Below are positions 1 through 12,745 of a DNA stretch of 64,000 nt, in pieces. The DNA comes from Timema cristinae (Eukaryota; Arthropoda; Insecta; Phasmatodea; Timematidae), in contig JBCFYV010011135.1 in NCBI GenBank assembly GCA_039000515.1, positions 6,948,795-7,012,794 of the forward strand, written 5' to 3'. The position numbers and the translations under genes were made by a program. Numbering within the stretch: the stretch's first letter is position 1; the number at the start of each line of letters is the position of its first letter. The notes under the pieces are model-generated. The model searched no databases and was not told the origin of the DNA. It saw only the letters and a program-made list of their open reading frames with translations.

Positions 1-2160
1 ATTTGTGAGAAATAAAAAAGAAAGAAAACTTTCAAAATTCAATTTTATACAATTTAATATATTGATTCAAAATGGCTTACAACAAAATATGTTGAAAAAA
101 TGAAACACAAATCGTCATTATATATGCCCGTATCCTTTATCTGACATTATTCTTATTTAGTTTTTTTTATCAAACCAAGATTAAAGTACATTCATAGAAA
201 ATCTGAATATTGTTTCAGTATTGCTACTTGTCATTAGTCTTAAAACTTAACAAAATGAAATTCGCGAAATGATTAAATAACACAGTACAGCCAACATTGT
301 TTTCTTCTATCCACATCAGTGGTATTAAACCTGTTTTAGTTTCATACCCCAAGATATAATCTATCTTCAACTTTGTTCTCCTGAATTTCTCTGTTCATAA
401 TTCAAATTATATATATTCTGTAATCTACATCTTAGAGGAAGAGAGGAGAGAGAATAAATGGGGAACCTAGATAACATGTCCTTACGTCCAAGATGCTTGT
501 GGATTACTCCAAATCTGGCCCTTATTTTACGGGCACACCCAAATAGCACCAATATGCATGGCTCAAGTACATTACTGAACACGAATGGAGCCAATAACCC
601 AAAAGAAGCCCCCCAAACCGACTTGAGCCAATGGAACGCTGGAACACCAACATATTAAACAAGAAACGTGAGTTTATTCGCACTTGAACTCTTCATAACA
701 CTGTCAATCATAGCAATACATATAAGTATTTAAAAGATAACAAATCAAAATAGTTCAGGTTTGGTTAGGCTAAGTTAAGTTAGGTTAGACGAGGTAAAAC
801 ATAAGTGGTGAGAGGTTAATTTCAGATCACCTCTTATATCTCAACTGGACTTGCAATTCGGGAAAGGAGGATCTGTAAACTTTTTTTTTAACCGTTACTG
901 ATGGTCAAATTTTGGGTGCAAAATTGTTTTCCTGATTTTTCATAGCTTAAAGAGAAATAAAATGTAGTATTAAAATTCATTTACCCCATAATATGTCTTC
1001 AGCTACCACATATGTCTTATACACGTGACCACCAAAGTGGTTACAAATGATTGGATTGAATTTATAATATTAGGTACTATTTCACCCATACAGTGAAAAA
1101 GATATTACGGGAATGTCTTTCCATTAAAAATAAGGCTGCCTCGGTGTATAGTGTTTCACTGTCATTGGTTCTCAGTATCCTTCCGCTTGCTTGTTGGCGA
1201 ATATGTTAGTTGCAAGAGTAGTTCTACTCCTATTCTCAGGGGGACCAACACATTCACTTGCCCCTGTAATTTCCCTAGTGCACTGTACTCTGTTCATCAT
1301 CCCCCTTGTTGGTACGACTGGAGATGTTTATTGTCCCAGGTCGCCCAACCCGGTAATAAACGCTCGTATTTCTTTGTCAGAAGAGGGCCTCTCCCCCCCC
1401 CCCTAAAACATATAATTCTATGTGATACATTATCCTCACCTCTTGTTAGTATTTATAGTTACCTTTTCTTCTTTAAGATCTTTTTGTTTCATATATTTCT
1501 TGTCTACACTCATCCCCTTTTACAAAACATTCGGCAAATGTTACCACACTTTTCAGGAAAACGTAATTCTTTCAATGTCCAATTTAAAAAACAATATACT
1601 TTATTAAAACGTTTTAAATCTGCTAGGGTGGTTGAACAGTTTAAGGCATTACTTCACAATTCACTGAATAAATTCATTTTTGCCCGGTCCTTAGCAAATA
1701 AGCATAGTTTCATTAGTATATATGAGTATACACCCAACTTGTGGCAATACGCTTCATATACATATTTCAAATAAGTTACTAGAGTAATGATGAGCAAGAA
1801 CGAATTTATAAGAAATGTACCACCATTTTATGTGAGAAAATGTGTGAAAACATTTGGAAAAAAATAAATTCAGCCAACCTGGTTGGGATTAGATCCCCTA
1901 TTTTCCCGTCACGCTCAAATCATACACGAATTACAGTTTAGTTTTTCAGACATATAGTTTGTGCACCCTTTGATGAGGGGTGTAACAATTTCAATTCGAG
2001 GACAAATTGGAAATTATTTATTTCACCACATATGCGAATTAATTTATAATACTAGATACAGTTCGAGTTATTAATATTTGACCTTGATATTCTTAGGTTA
2101 GGACATTTTTTAATTGACATTGATGGCATTATACATATTATTAATTTGAATTAAATTAAA
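1..2160. other. No supported gene
   Basis: AT-rich sequence with two modest open frames (458-658 plus, 1151-1774 plus). The longer includes an 11-base C run and low-complexity stretches, and resembles no family I know. The GTTAGGCTAAGTTAAGTTAG-like phrase near 762 is too short and irregular to be telomeric. Confidence 0.5.
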
Positions 2161-2164
2161 AATA

Positions 2165-2290
2165 GCACACAGGCACGGGAATCAAATCCGAGACCTTTGG
2201 TTGGTGCGTCCCTGCTCTACCACAAAGCTATCCAGGATTCTTTCCGTGTTCAAGGTCATTCTTCACTCATGGTTTAATGTTGAGACTATG
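2165..2290 (-). mobile_element. Copy of the tRNA-like element
   Basis: On the reverse strand, GAATCCTGGATAGCTTTGTG, a B-box-like GGATTTGATTCCCGTG and the flank GAGTGAAGAATGACCTTG match the element at 24854-24924 and its left flank. It is diverged and has lost clear terminal repeats. Confidence 0.5.
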
Positions 2291-2737
2291 ATGGACGTGT
2301 GGAGTCAGATACATAATATGAGTGATCAATTAATATCCTCAACTATCAGATACTACAGCCCTCAGTGACTTGGGAGGACTGATGCGCTGCTAAGCATGCA
2401 AGACAATAGTTTAATTAAAGCGAAGGCAAATCATTGTATCTTGTTTCATTGTATTATTGGTACTAACCTCTCAGTATTATGGAGCAGAGGCCGATAGCTC
2501 GTTAATCTTGTGGTCCCATGTTCGTGTAATAAAACTACCGTCATGAGAGTCGATCTTGGAGTCTTTTAAACCACAAATATACCATATACTTTCAAATAAT
2601 GTTCGTATTTTACTAAAATAACTCTGATCTGTAATAAACGGCACTGTTATAAGAATAGTAAATAAATAGTTTAAGATAAATTTTATAAAGGTGGGCATAT
2701 AAGTACTTAAGGGAAGATCAACTTTAAGGTGTATGTT

Positions 2738-2803
2738 TGTATATACATATATATGTATGTTTGTATATACATATATATACATATATATATTATATATATA
2801 ATG
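2738..2803 (+). repeat. (TATA/TATG)n simple repeat
   Basis: TATACATATATATGTATGTT repeats and passes into pure TA. It underlies the low-complexity minus-strand open frame in this area. Confidence 0.85.
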
Positions 2804-2814
2804 TATGGATGAAA

Positions 2815-2855
2815 AAAGTAAGACGCGGTGCTAAATATTATTATTATAAGTACAA
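2815..2855 (+). repeat. Isolated SINE 3' tail
   Basis: AAAGTAAGACGCGGTGCTAA followed by ATT/TTA repeats is the tail shared by SINE families 1 and 2. Similar isolated tails occur at 16655-16705 (plus), 35385-35432 (minus) and 57610-57652 (minus). Confidence 0.55.
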
Positions 2856-2859
2856 ACAC

Positions 2860-3824
2860 CTGTCATAACCCATACGTACCATATAACACCCTGCGATTTT
2901 ATGAACCCCTGAGAGTGTAGGCTACATTTATAATTGTAAAAACTTAAAATTAATATTAATTTATGGCATTAGGAACTTGAATATTGCCGTAGTTACGAAA
3001 ATATGCCACCTATTACTTTCTTGAATTAGTTATATCTAGTACACCACATTATACTCTAACCCTATCTTGAGCTAGTTATATTCAGTTCACGTCATTACAT
3101 CTTATCCCTATTTTGAGATAGTTCTATTCAGTTCACCTTATTTAACTTTATCGCTTTCAGGTATAATTATTTAATTTTATCATCCATCCTATCTCCTTCT
3201 AGTTCTTCCCATTGGTTTATCCCATTGTGTTCACGAGTCAATATCATGAACACCTCTATAGCTTATTATCTTCATGCTGAATGCCCGGTCCACCATAATC
3301 AGCGGAATTTGATTTTATATTGTGATAATAATAGAGTATATACTCGGATCTCATCATTATGTAATCCCCTCCAATCTCCAACATATTTATCCCTTTTTGG
3401 ACTAAATAGCTTGCTAAGCTTCTGGTTTATGAACACCTTAAATTTATTTTCATCATATAAGGTAAAATACCAAGTTTCACTACTATAGAGAAAAAAACAG
3501 TAAAATTATTACTATTATTAAAATTATAGTATTTCTTATTTTAATATTTACCCTCAATATATAATCTTCACATCGTTATTCTATTATACTTTCTTTGTTA
3601 TCAATTTGTATTAAATATTAATTTACTATAATTTTGAAGCAACTGCTGTGTGATCAGTCGATATAAGATGAGGACTGACTGTAAACACTGTCGTATTATT
3701 ATTTAAAACAATGATCTAAGTATATCCGGAGACAATAATGTGTTTTATTAAATTTTATATCCCTCAACCCTCACTTAACTGGATCCATATAGAATTTTGT
3801 TCACCTGTTGGTCCTCTTGGTTGT
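2860..3824. other. No supported gene; old repeats
   Basis: The stretch 2960-3150 carries loose repeats of CTATCTTGAGCTAGTTATAT-like phrases, echoed at 15700-15790. The rest is AT-rich and unremarkable. Confidence 0.45.
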
Positions 3825-4230
3825 CTATCACTTTGTCTTATAAATGTGGTTGTCTAGTAGTTGGTCCTGATGCATCGACCATTTAATTGTCTATTGGTTT
3901 GTTCTCACGGGTCGACCACTTGGTCATCTATAGCTTTTTCAGATATGTGATGCTGTCTATCACTTTATCCTATATGTGTGGTTGTCTATCACTTTGTCCT
4001 TTATGTGAGATTGTCTATCACTTGGTCTTATATATGAGGTTCTCTATCACTTTGTCCTTTACGTGAGGTCATCTATAACTTTGTCCTCTATCCGAGGTTG
4101 TCTATCACTTGGTCTTATATGTGAGGTTGTCTAGTAGTTTGTTCTCACGTGTCAACCACTTAGCTGTCTGTCACTTTGTCCTACATTTGAGGATACCACT
4201 TTGTCCTCTCGTGTCAGCTAATTTGTCTTC
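3825..4230 (+). repeat. Degenerate tandem repeat, unit about 29 bp
   Basis: Phrases such as GGTTGTCTATCACTTTGTCC and TATATGTGAGGTTGTCTATC recur about a dozen times with substitutions and indels. It is an old, decayed array. Confidence 0.7.
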
Positions 4231-5049
4231 CATCACTCTGTCTGCTCCCCTTTTTCATATATAATATGTGGATACATACAAGCCACGAGTTTCTTCATTA
4301 TATAACTTTCTCTATTCTTCAGTATATTCATTACATAGCTTATGTTTGGTTTTTATTCAACCATTTATAACTTTCTTCATTAGTCAGAGTGTTCTTTGAT
4401 TAGATACATTTAACATCCTGGGGAGAAATGGTGCGTAATAACTTGTAGTGTCCGTGGCTAAAAGTGGAGCCTGGCGGGCTGGGGGGAGGGGGGGGGGTTG
4501 AGGGATGCCCTCTAGGAAAGTTTCCCCAGGGCATAGGCCCACCTGTTTAATAAGGCATGCTCCTGCCGAGTGGACACGGAGTCATCAGTAATGGATGCCG
4601 CCTGGAGCTCAAACGGAGGAAGGACTCAAGATTGAGGCGAGAACGACCGTAGGATGGCGTCAAATCTCGAGTTGCTCGTAAAAAACTGTGTCAGATATTG
4701 AACATGGAAGAGAGAGACTAAAGATAAAAAGGAGCCTTAGAGCCAATAGTTTACTCAAGATCAGAGACAAGAGGTGGTATATTTCCAATACCTATTTCAG
4801 AAGGTATTGCGTCTTACAACTGAACTAAGGATCTGGATTTGGTCAAACTACGGCGTCTTATTTGAATGGTACAAGAGAAAAGGTAGGAAAATCCAAATTT
4901 AACTCAAATTGAGTTAGATCTTCCATTTGTTATACAGTCATGAGACCTTTTTATTTGATTTGAGATTATGATTAAAGGAAGTGTCTTTCATATATAAATG
5001 ATTTAAAATAAAATATTTGATAGATTTATTTCGTGGCTTGAGATTTAAA
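4231..5049. other. No supported gene; G run and repeat fragment
   Basis: A GC-richer patch at 4440-4680 contains the G run at 4481. The stretch 4860-5000 (CAGTCATGAGACCTTTTTAT) is related to 50800-50950. Confidence 0.45.
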
Positions 5050-5565
5050 AGTTATCTATACTTCTAAAATAACATGTCCTGATTGATTGACTGACTGACT
5101 GACTGACTGACTGATTCATCATCGCCGAGCGCAAACTATCAAGGCTACAAGCATGAAATTCGGACTGTATATTCACTTTGTTATATAGGCACCCACTAAG
5201 AAAGGATTTTAGAAAATTCCACCCAAAGGGGTCAAAATAGGGGATGATAATATGTATGATAATATGTATGAAAGTCCGTCATTTTGAAAGTTACATAAAT
5301 AAAATTTTGTATTTCGGTTATTGACGTAAAACAAATAAATACGTGTTTCAGGAATTTTGGAAATTTTATTTAATAAGGGATGAAAAAGGGGGTGAAATTT
5401 GTATCGGACTTGCATTATTTTTGATCTGAGGTCAAGTTATGGTCATCAACATAACGTAATATTTTAAATTAATCTGTAAATACATATGTCTATTTTCGTA
5501 TTTGTATATAATCAACTTCCACGCGAGCAAAGCCGCGGGCAACAGCTATCTAGTTATTATATAAA
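5050..5565. repeat. Dispersed transposon-like repeat with (GACT)n start
   Basis: AACATGTCCTGATTGATTGA followed by GACT repeats leads through GGGGTCAAAATAGGGGATGA to CGCGAGCAAAGCCGCGGGCA ACAGCTATCTAGT. This framing is common in insect dispersed elements; the class is not resolved here. Confidence 0.5.
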
Positions 5566-6021
5566 ATGTGTGTAGTGTGTCTTTCCAACATTTACCCTCA
5601 TACCCTGCAATTTTCTCTGTGATGAATGACGTGGGGCTGACTCGGTGCTATCTCTGACATTTGCTGATTATAATAAGCAGGTTAAATACCCTAAATAAAC
5701 AAAAATAATATTAAGATAATTTGGCATCAGTTGGTAAGATGTAAAGCTTTAGGTCATATGACTATAGAGGAACAGTTTCATTCGTAGGAGTAAAAGATGA
5801 GAGATAAGTATGAGGAGAGATCTAATCAAAATAATTGAAACAACACTAAGAGATATTGGTGGGCACGTGGACTAAACGTCAAGGAGTTCAAGGAGGGAAT
5901 CCCCACAGAATGAAATTGGAGTGTTTTATCACCAAAAGTTTTTACACTCTCACTCTACGCCAATACAAGTTTTTTTTCTCTGAACTCTACGTTGGTCACA
6001 AATATAGAATTTGTGTATGTG
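5566..6021. other. No supported gene
   Basis: AT-rich spacer leading into the 58-bp array. Confidence 0.5.
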
Positions 6022-9000
6022 GAGGTCATGAGCTCTACTGTTCACAGAACTACTAGTAAGACTGTACTAACAATAATAACATGAAAGGAGGGAAGTCTAC
6101 TGTTCACAGAACTATTAGTAAGACTGTAGTATCAATAATAACATGGAGAGAGGTCTATTGTTCACAGAACTACTAGATAGACTGTAGTAACAATAATAGC
6201 ATGGAGGGAGTGAGGTCTACTGTTCACAGAACTACTAGTAAGACTGTAGTAACGATAATAACATGGAGGGAGGTCTACTGTTCACAGAACTACTAGTAGG
6301 ACTGTAGTAACTATAATAACATGGAGTGAGGTCTACTGTTCACAGAACTACTAGTAAGACTGTAGTAACAATAATAACATGGAGGGATGTCTACTGTTCA
6401 CAGAACTACTAGTAAGACTGTAGTAACGATAATAACATGGAGGGAGGTATACTGTTCACAGAACTACTAGTAAGACTGTAGTAACAATAATAACATGGAG
6501 GGAGGTCTACTGTTCACAAGAACTACTAGTAAGACTGTATGTAACGATAATAACATGTAAAGAGAGAGGTCTACTGTTCACAGAATTACTAGTAAGACTG
6601 TAGTAACGATAATAACATGGAGGGAGGTCTATTGTTCACAGAACTACTAGATATAGACTGTAGTAACAATAATAGCATGGAGGGAGTGAGGACTACTGTT
6701 CACAGAATTACTAGTAAGACTGTAGTAACGATAATAACATGGAGAGAGGTCTATTGTTCACAGAACTACTAGATAGACTGTAAGTATCAATAATAACATG
6801 GAGAGAGGGCTACTGTTCAGAGAACTCCTAGTAAGACTGTAGTAATGATAATAACATGGAGAGAGGTACTACTGTTCACAGAACTACTAGTAAGACTTAG
6901 TAACTTAATAATAACATGGAGGGATGTGAGAATGTGACTAACTGTCAGCAGAATTACTAGTAAGACTGTGTAAACAATAATAACATGGAGGGAGGTTCTA
7001 CTGTTCACAGAACTACTAGTAAGAACTAGTAGTTAACGATAATAACATGTAAAGAGAGAGGTCTAACTGTTCACAGAATTACTAGTAAGACTGTAGTAAC
7101 GATAATAACATGGAGGGAGGTCTATTGTTCACAGAACTACTAGATAGACTGTTAGTAACAATAATAACATGGAGGGAGTGAGGACTACTGTTCACAGAAT
7201 TACTAGTAAGACTGTAGTAACGATAATAACATGGAGGGAGGTATACTGTTCACAGAACTACTAGTAAGACTGTAGTAGTAACAATAATAACATGGAGGGA
7301 GGTCTACTGTTCACAGAACTATAGTAAGACTGTAGTAACGATAATAACATGGAGGGAGTGTACTGTTCACAGAATACTAGTAAAACTGTAGTAAACGATA
7401 ATAAAACATGGAGTGAGGTCTACTGTTCACAGAACTACTAGTAAGACTGTAGTAACGATAATAACATGGACGGAGGTATACTGTTCACAGAACTACTTGT
7501 AAGACTGTAGTAACGATAATAACATGGAGGGAGGTATAACTGTTCACAGAACTACTAGTAAGACTTTAGTAATGATAATAACATGGAGAGAGGTCTACTG
7601 TTCACAGAATACTAGTAAGACTGTAGTAACAATAATAACATGGAGGGAGGTCTACTGTTCACAGAACTATAGTAAGACTGTAGTAACGATAATAACATGG
7701 AGGGAGGTCTACTGTTCACAGAACTACTAGTAAGACTGTAGAGTAACGATAATAACATGGAGGGAAGTCTACTGTTCACAGAACTACTAGTAAGACTGTA
7801 GTAACGATAATGACATGGAGGGAGGTCTACTGTTACACAGAACTACTAGTAAGACTAGTAGTAACGATAATAACATGGAGGGATGTCTACTGTTCACAGA
7901 AGAAATACCAGTAAATATACTGTTAGTAACGATAATGACATGGAGGAGATCTACTGTTCACAGTTACTAACATAGTAAGAACTGGAGTTAGTAACGATAA
8001 TAAACATGGAGGGAGGTCTACTTTTCACAGAAACTATAGTAAGACTTGTAGTAACGATAATGACATGGAGGGAGGTCTACTGTTCACTGAACTACTAGTA
8101 AGACTGTAGTAACGATAAGACATGGAGGAGGGGTCTACTGTTCACAGAACTACTAGTAAGACTGTAGTAACGATAATAACATGGAGGGAGGTCTACTGTT
8201 CACAGAACTACTAGTAAGACTGTAGTAACATAATAACATGGAGGGATGTCTACTGTTCACAGAACTACTAGTAAGACTGTAGTAACGATAATAACATGGA
8301 GGGAGGTTACTGTTCACAGAACTACTAGTAAGACTGTAGTAACGATAATAACATGGAGTGAGGTCTACTGTTCACAGAACTACTAGTAAGACTGTAGTAA
8401 CGATAATAACATGGAGGGAGGGAGGTCTACTGTTCACAGAACTACTAGTAAGACTGTAGTAACGATAATAACATGGAGGGAGGTCTACTGTTCACAGAAC
8501 TACTAGTAAGACTGTAGTAACGATAATAACATGGAGGAGGGAGGTCTACTGTTCACAGAACTACTAGTAAGACTGTAGTAACGATAATAACATGGAGGAG
8601 GTCTACTGTTCACAGAACTACTAGTAAGACTGTAGTAACGATAATAACATGGAGGGAGGTCTACTGTTCACAGAACTACTAGTAAGACTGTAGTAACATA
8701 ATAACATGGAGGGATGGTCTACTGTTCACAGAACTACTAGTAAGACTGTAGTAACGATAATAACATGGAGGGAGGTATACTGTTCACAGAACTACTAGTA
8801 AGACTGTAGTAACGATAATAACATGGAGGGAGGTCTACTGTTCACAGAACTACTAGTAAGACTGTAGTAACGATAATGACATGGAGGGAGGTATACTTTT
8901 CACAGAACTACTAGTAAGACTGTAGTAACATAATAACATGGAGGGAGGTACTGTTCACAGAACTACTAGTAAGACTGTAGTAACGATAGTAACATGGAGA

Positions 9001-9782
9001 GAGAGGTCTACTGTTCACAGAACAACTAGTAAGACCGTAGTAACGATAATAACATGGAGTGAGAGTCTACTGTTCACAGAACTACTAGTAAGACTGTAGT
9101 AACGATAATAACATGGAGGGAGGGAGGTCTACTGTTCACAGAACTACTAGTAAGACTGTAGTAACGATAATAACATGGAGGGAGGTCTACTGTTCACAGA
9201 ACTACTAGTAAGACTGTAGTAACGATAATAACATGGAGGGAGGAGGTCTACTGTTCACAGAACTACTAGTAAGACTGTAGTAACGATAATAACATGGAGT
9301 GAGGTCTACTGTTCACAGAACTACTAGTAAGACTGTAGTAACGATAATAACATGGAGGGAGGTCTACTGTTCACAGAACTACTAGTAAGACTGTAGTAAC
9401 AATAATAACATGGAGGGATGTCTACTGTTCACAGAACTACTAGTAAGACTGTAGTAACGATAATAACATGGAGGGAGGTATACTGTTCACAGAACTACTA
9501 GTAAGACTGTAGTAACGATAATAAAATGGAGGGAGGTCTACTGTTCACAGAACTACTAGTAAGACTGTAGTAACGATAATGACATGGAGGGAGGTATACT
9601 TTTCACAGAACTACTAGTAAGACTGTAGTAACAATAATAACATGGAGGGAGGTTACTGTTCACAGAACTACTAGTAAGACTGTAGTAACGATAGTAACAT
9701 GGAGAGAGGTCTACTGTTCACAGAACTACTAGTAAGACTGTATTAATGATAGTAACATGGAGAGAGGTCTACTGTTCACTAA
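6022..9782 (+). repeat. 58-bp tandem array, about 63 copies
   Basis: The core unit contains GGTCTACTGTTCACAGAACT, ACTAGTAAGACTGTAGTAAC and GATAATAACATGGAGGGA. Copies from about 8110 onward are very uniform; those at about 6780-8110 carry many single-base gains and losses. Short open frames inside it are repeats of the unit and not genes. Two 12-unit blocks near the right end match each other in order. Confidence 0.97.
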
Positions 9783-10008
9783 ACAACTGGTATCCCATAA
9801 GATAGGAAATTTTTCTTAAACAATTTAAATGAAAACATTATAAAGATATTATCTATGTAAGCATCTGGTTCTCTTCTATGTCTATAGATGTGTGTTCTTT
9901 TTGTACGTTCTTTGTTAGAAAAGTTCAAAGAATAACCGACTCTCCAAGTCAGAACTACCAACCCACCACCATCACTCTGATCTCTTGCTATTTCTTTCTT
10001 TGTTACAG

Positions 10009-10070
10009 GTAAGGCAGAATGGAGGCTGTGCTGAATTGAAAGTCGAAAGCTCGAATGAGAATCAGGAAGA
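10009..10070 (+). other. Candidate internal exon (unrecognised)
   Basis: A pyrimidine-rich tract ending in TTACAG at 10008 precedes 62 bases that are open in one frame (VRQNGGCAELKVESSNENQE) and end at a consensus donor GTAAGT at 10071. The other two frames have stops. The combination of acceptor, open frame and donor is what an internal exon shows. The segment is short, no partner exon was found, and the product is not recognised. Confidence 0.22.
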
Positions 10071-11324
10071 GTAAGTTGGAAAGACTTTTCGATAATTTCC
10101 CAATTTAGAGTAGATTGGTTGGGGTTGTGAAGGGGTATCAGTGTATTCTGAGGGAAGTTTGGTGGGGAGAGTTTGGTATGGCTGGCGTGGGAGTAAGAAG
10201 AAGTAGAGGGGGAGGCAATCAGGCCACGAGGTGGAACCGCTTCCCTTCACTCAGGCCTGCCAACTTAACTTTCCTTTCGTTCTTAATGGCCGCCAGGCAA
10301 TTTCCAACAGGGTCGTGATTGAGGGAAGAAAGGAAGTAAGGATACTTCTTGGTAATATATCATAACAATTTAAACTCTTTTATAAGATTTATATTAATTT
10401 TCATAAAAATAGGGGAATAACGATAAATATACCAAGTGAACACGTTAAATAAAGTTTCTAAACAGTGAAATAAATATTTCTAATTTAAATGAAATTGATA
10501 CATTTTCTGATCGACAATTTAAACTGTGACATAATACTATACTTTATTATCTAAATACCTCGGACTTTCCACTCTAGGTTTTCAAGAATCACAAACTATA
10601 GACCGTGTGTTAATAAAATTAATTTCTTTCATTAGCTTAGTGCGATATCTACCTTACGCAGAGGTATGGAATTTAAATATTAGCAGATTCTGATTGGAAT
10701 ATTTTTAATTAATTAAAAACAAAAAAGAAGACATATTAACGCTTAGATAAAGCTTTAATTAATTTCACACAAATGTACAGTGTGGGTTTTGGTATACTCT
10801 CTGCAAAAACACGTGACCCTGGAAGCAACACGGGAAGCCGGAATCATAAAATCTAGTTTTGCCCTTTTTACCATTGATTTTACAAAAAATTGGTTTGATT
10901 TACTTTTTAATTGTGTTGCCCTTTATGCCCTTTGTTTAGTTGTTAGACTATTAAACTTTTTTTGTACACTATTTTGCACTAAAATATTTATCCGGGGCAA
11001 GGCCATGTATTACATTAATAAAAGTTTTAAAAGAGCAAAAAGGCCAGAAAAAACATGAATTATATTTTATAAAAAAAGTGCAATACAAAAACAGTTAAAA
11101 TTGCAATAAAAATGTCCAAAAAGGACCACCATTTCAACAATGTCAAAAAGAGCCCATTTGAGAAAAAATGATAAAATTTAGATAAAGTATATTTATTAAA
11201 AATAAAAAGGTATAAAAGTTGAAAGGAGTAGACGTACTAAAAATTGTACAGATATTAAAGAGTATTAAAAATAAAGGAGAAAAAGGAAAAAAAAGTAAAA
11301 AATGGTAAAAAGCTTCATTGGGCT
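10071..11324. other. No supported gene
   Basis: A GC-richer, purine-rich patch at 10100-10320 is open on both strands for about 65 codons without a recognisable product. After it comes AT-rich sequence, including a 92-codon hydrophobic open frame at 10780-11058 that I do not recognise. Confidence 0.45.
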
Positions 11325-11480
11325 GGAAAGTTGAAATGGGAATAAAGTGTAAAATGGGTGACACTATTCTTTATTTATTATTAGTACCAACTAGCAAAAG
11401 TTTAAAGTATTGTGTATAAAGTAGTTATAATTTAATCCTCAATATAAATGTTTGATTCAAAATATGCCTAGATTATATCT
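11325..11480 (+). repeat. Dispersed repeat, copy 1 of a pair
   Basis: AAAGTGTAAAATGGGTGACA, then TATAAAGTAGTTATAATTTA ATCCTCAA, recurs at 17270-17420 (GCGTAAAATGGGCGACTCTC and the same second phrase). The copies are similar over about 150 bp. Confidence 0.7.
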
Positions 11481-12499
11481 TTATTTTGACAGTGTGTATA
11501 ATTCAGCCTACTTTCGCGTTTTGTTTCATAATTTAAACCAATAAAGTATTAATATTCACACATAATTTAATATATGTTACTATGTTTTCTGGTTTATTTT
11601 ATATACTTAAAACAATAAAACTACTTTATGGATTCCTCGAGTGAAGACTAGTTAGTATATATTATATTTAAAGTTTACGTTACGCCAACAAAACATATCA
11701 AGAAACTTTGAAACATGCTTTAAGAATATAATGACGTCATATTTGATTACGATATATTTTTGGACTCATTGGAATACGAAACCTCTTTGAACCTCTAGGG
11801 AGATACAAAGCTTCATTGCTTTATTTAACATTTATATGTTTTATTTGTAAATGGTTTGTTTTATTGATTTTGGCTTGGTTTTATTTGTTACGGTTTTGAG
11901 TTATAATAATGAAAGGCGCTACATAACGTTATTTGAATGTAAAATACAATAATAACAGATACTTAATAAATACTCCATGATATGAGCCCACAAGAGTGCT
12001 ATAGCAATCGATTGACTGCCACTGTTTAGCCGGTATCACGATAAATTTAACGTTAACGTAACTTAACGTAACTTAAGGTTTACTTAACTTAAGAAAACAG
12101 ATGTGTGATCACGATTCACGTAACTTAACGTAACCAATCTAGCCAAATATCTGATTTCTCAGGTATGTATTTTAATCTTTGATTTTACTATTTGTAGAAG
12201 GATGATATGTGAATGTTTACTATTATATATCGACATATAGTAATACGAAATATTTATCACTAAATATTTTTGAAAAATGTATCGTTCCTATTTTAGTTTA
12301 ATTAATTTGTTTCAATATCTGATAACTAGAACTGAAGGTAAGGAGTAAACCTTGATCATAAAACCAACAAATGACTTATTGACAGCCCTGTAGACGTCAC
12401 TCGCATAACTATTGGCTGGCTAGATCACGTGATATACTTCATGCAACGTTAATTTAACGTGAAAGACCTCCAAGGACATCTATCAAGTTAAGTGAACTT

Positions 12500-12745
12500 T
12501 AAATGAAAGTTAGGTTGATCATGAGCCCGGCATTAACGATGATAGTGCCAAGATTTGCAGAAATAGGGTGTCATATGGTCAGCACAACAAACCCTCCAGC
12601 CATCAATCTCAGTTTTCCAGACTGGAGCTGCTACTTCTTTATTATAATTGCTACTCCTTTTGTTCCCATGAGGATGATTCTAACCTCTCTCCCGACCTAC
12701 TGCTTCACATAAAATTTCTGTAAATACAGGGGATTGAACTTGGTA
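12500..12745 (-). mobile_element. tRNA-headed SINE-like element, body and B box
   Basis: Read on the minus strand, AAGTTCAATCCCC at about 12730-12743 is a B-box-like T-arm, followed downstream by a body that recurs at 30510-30720 and 49100-49230 (shared GTGTCATATGGTCAGCACAA-like string). The A-box side lies beyond the 28-bp array near 13795-13830, so the array splits the tRNA-like head. Confidence 0.55.

Noticed and set aside
760..800. Telomere-like TTAGG repeats
   Set aside because: Only a few irregular GTTAGG/GTTAAG phrases occur, with no uninterrupted run.
1151..1774. 207-codon open frame
   Set aside because: It spans a long C run and low-complexity AT sequence, has no recognisable domain, and is contradicted by nothing more than chance length.
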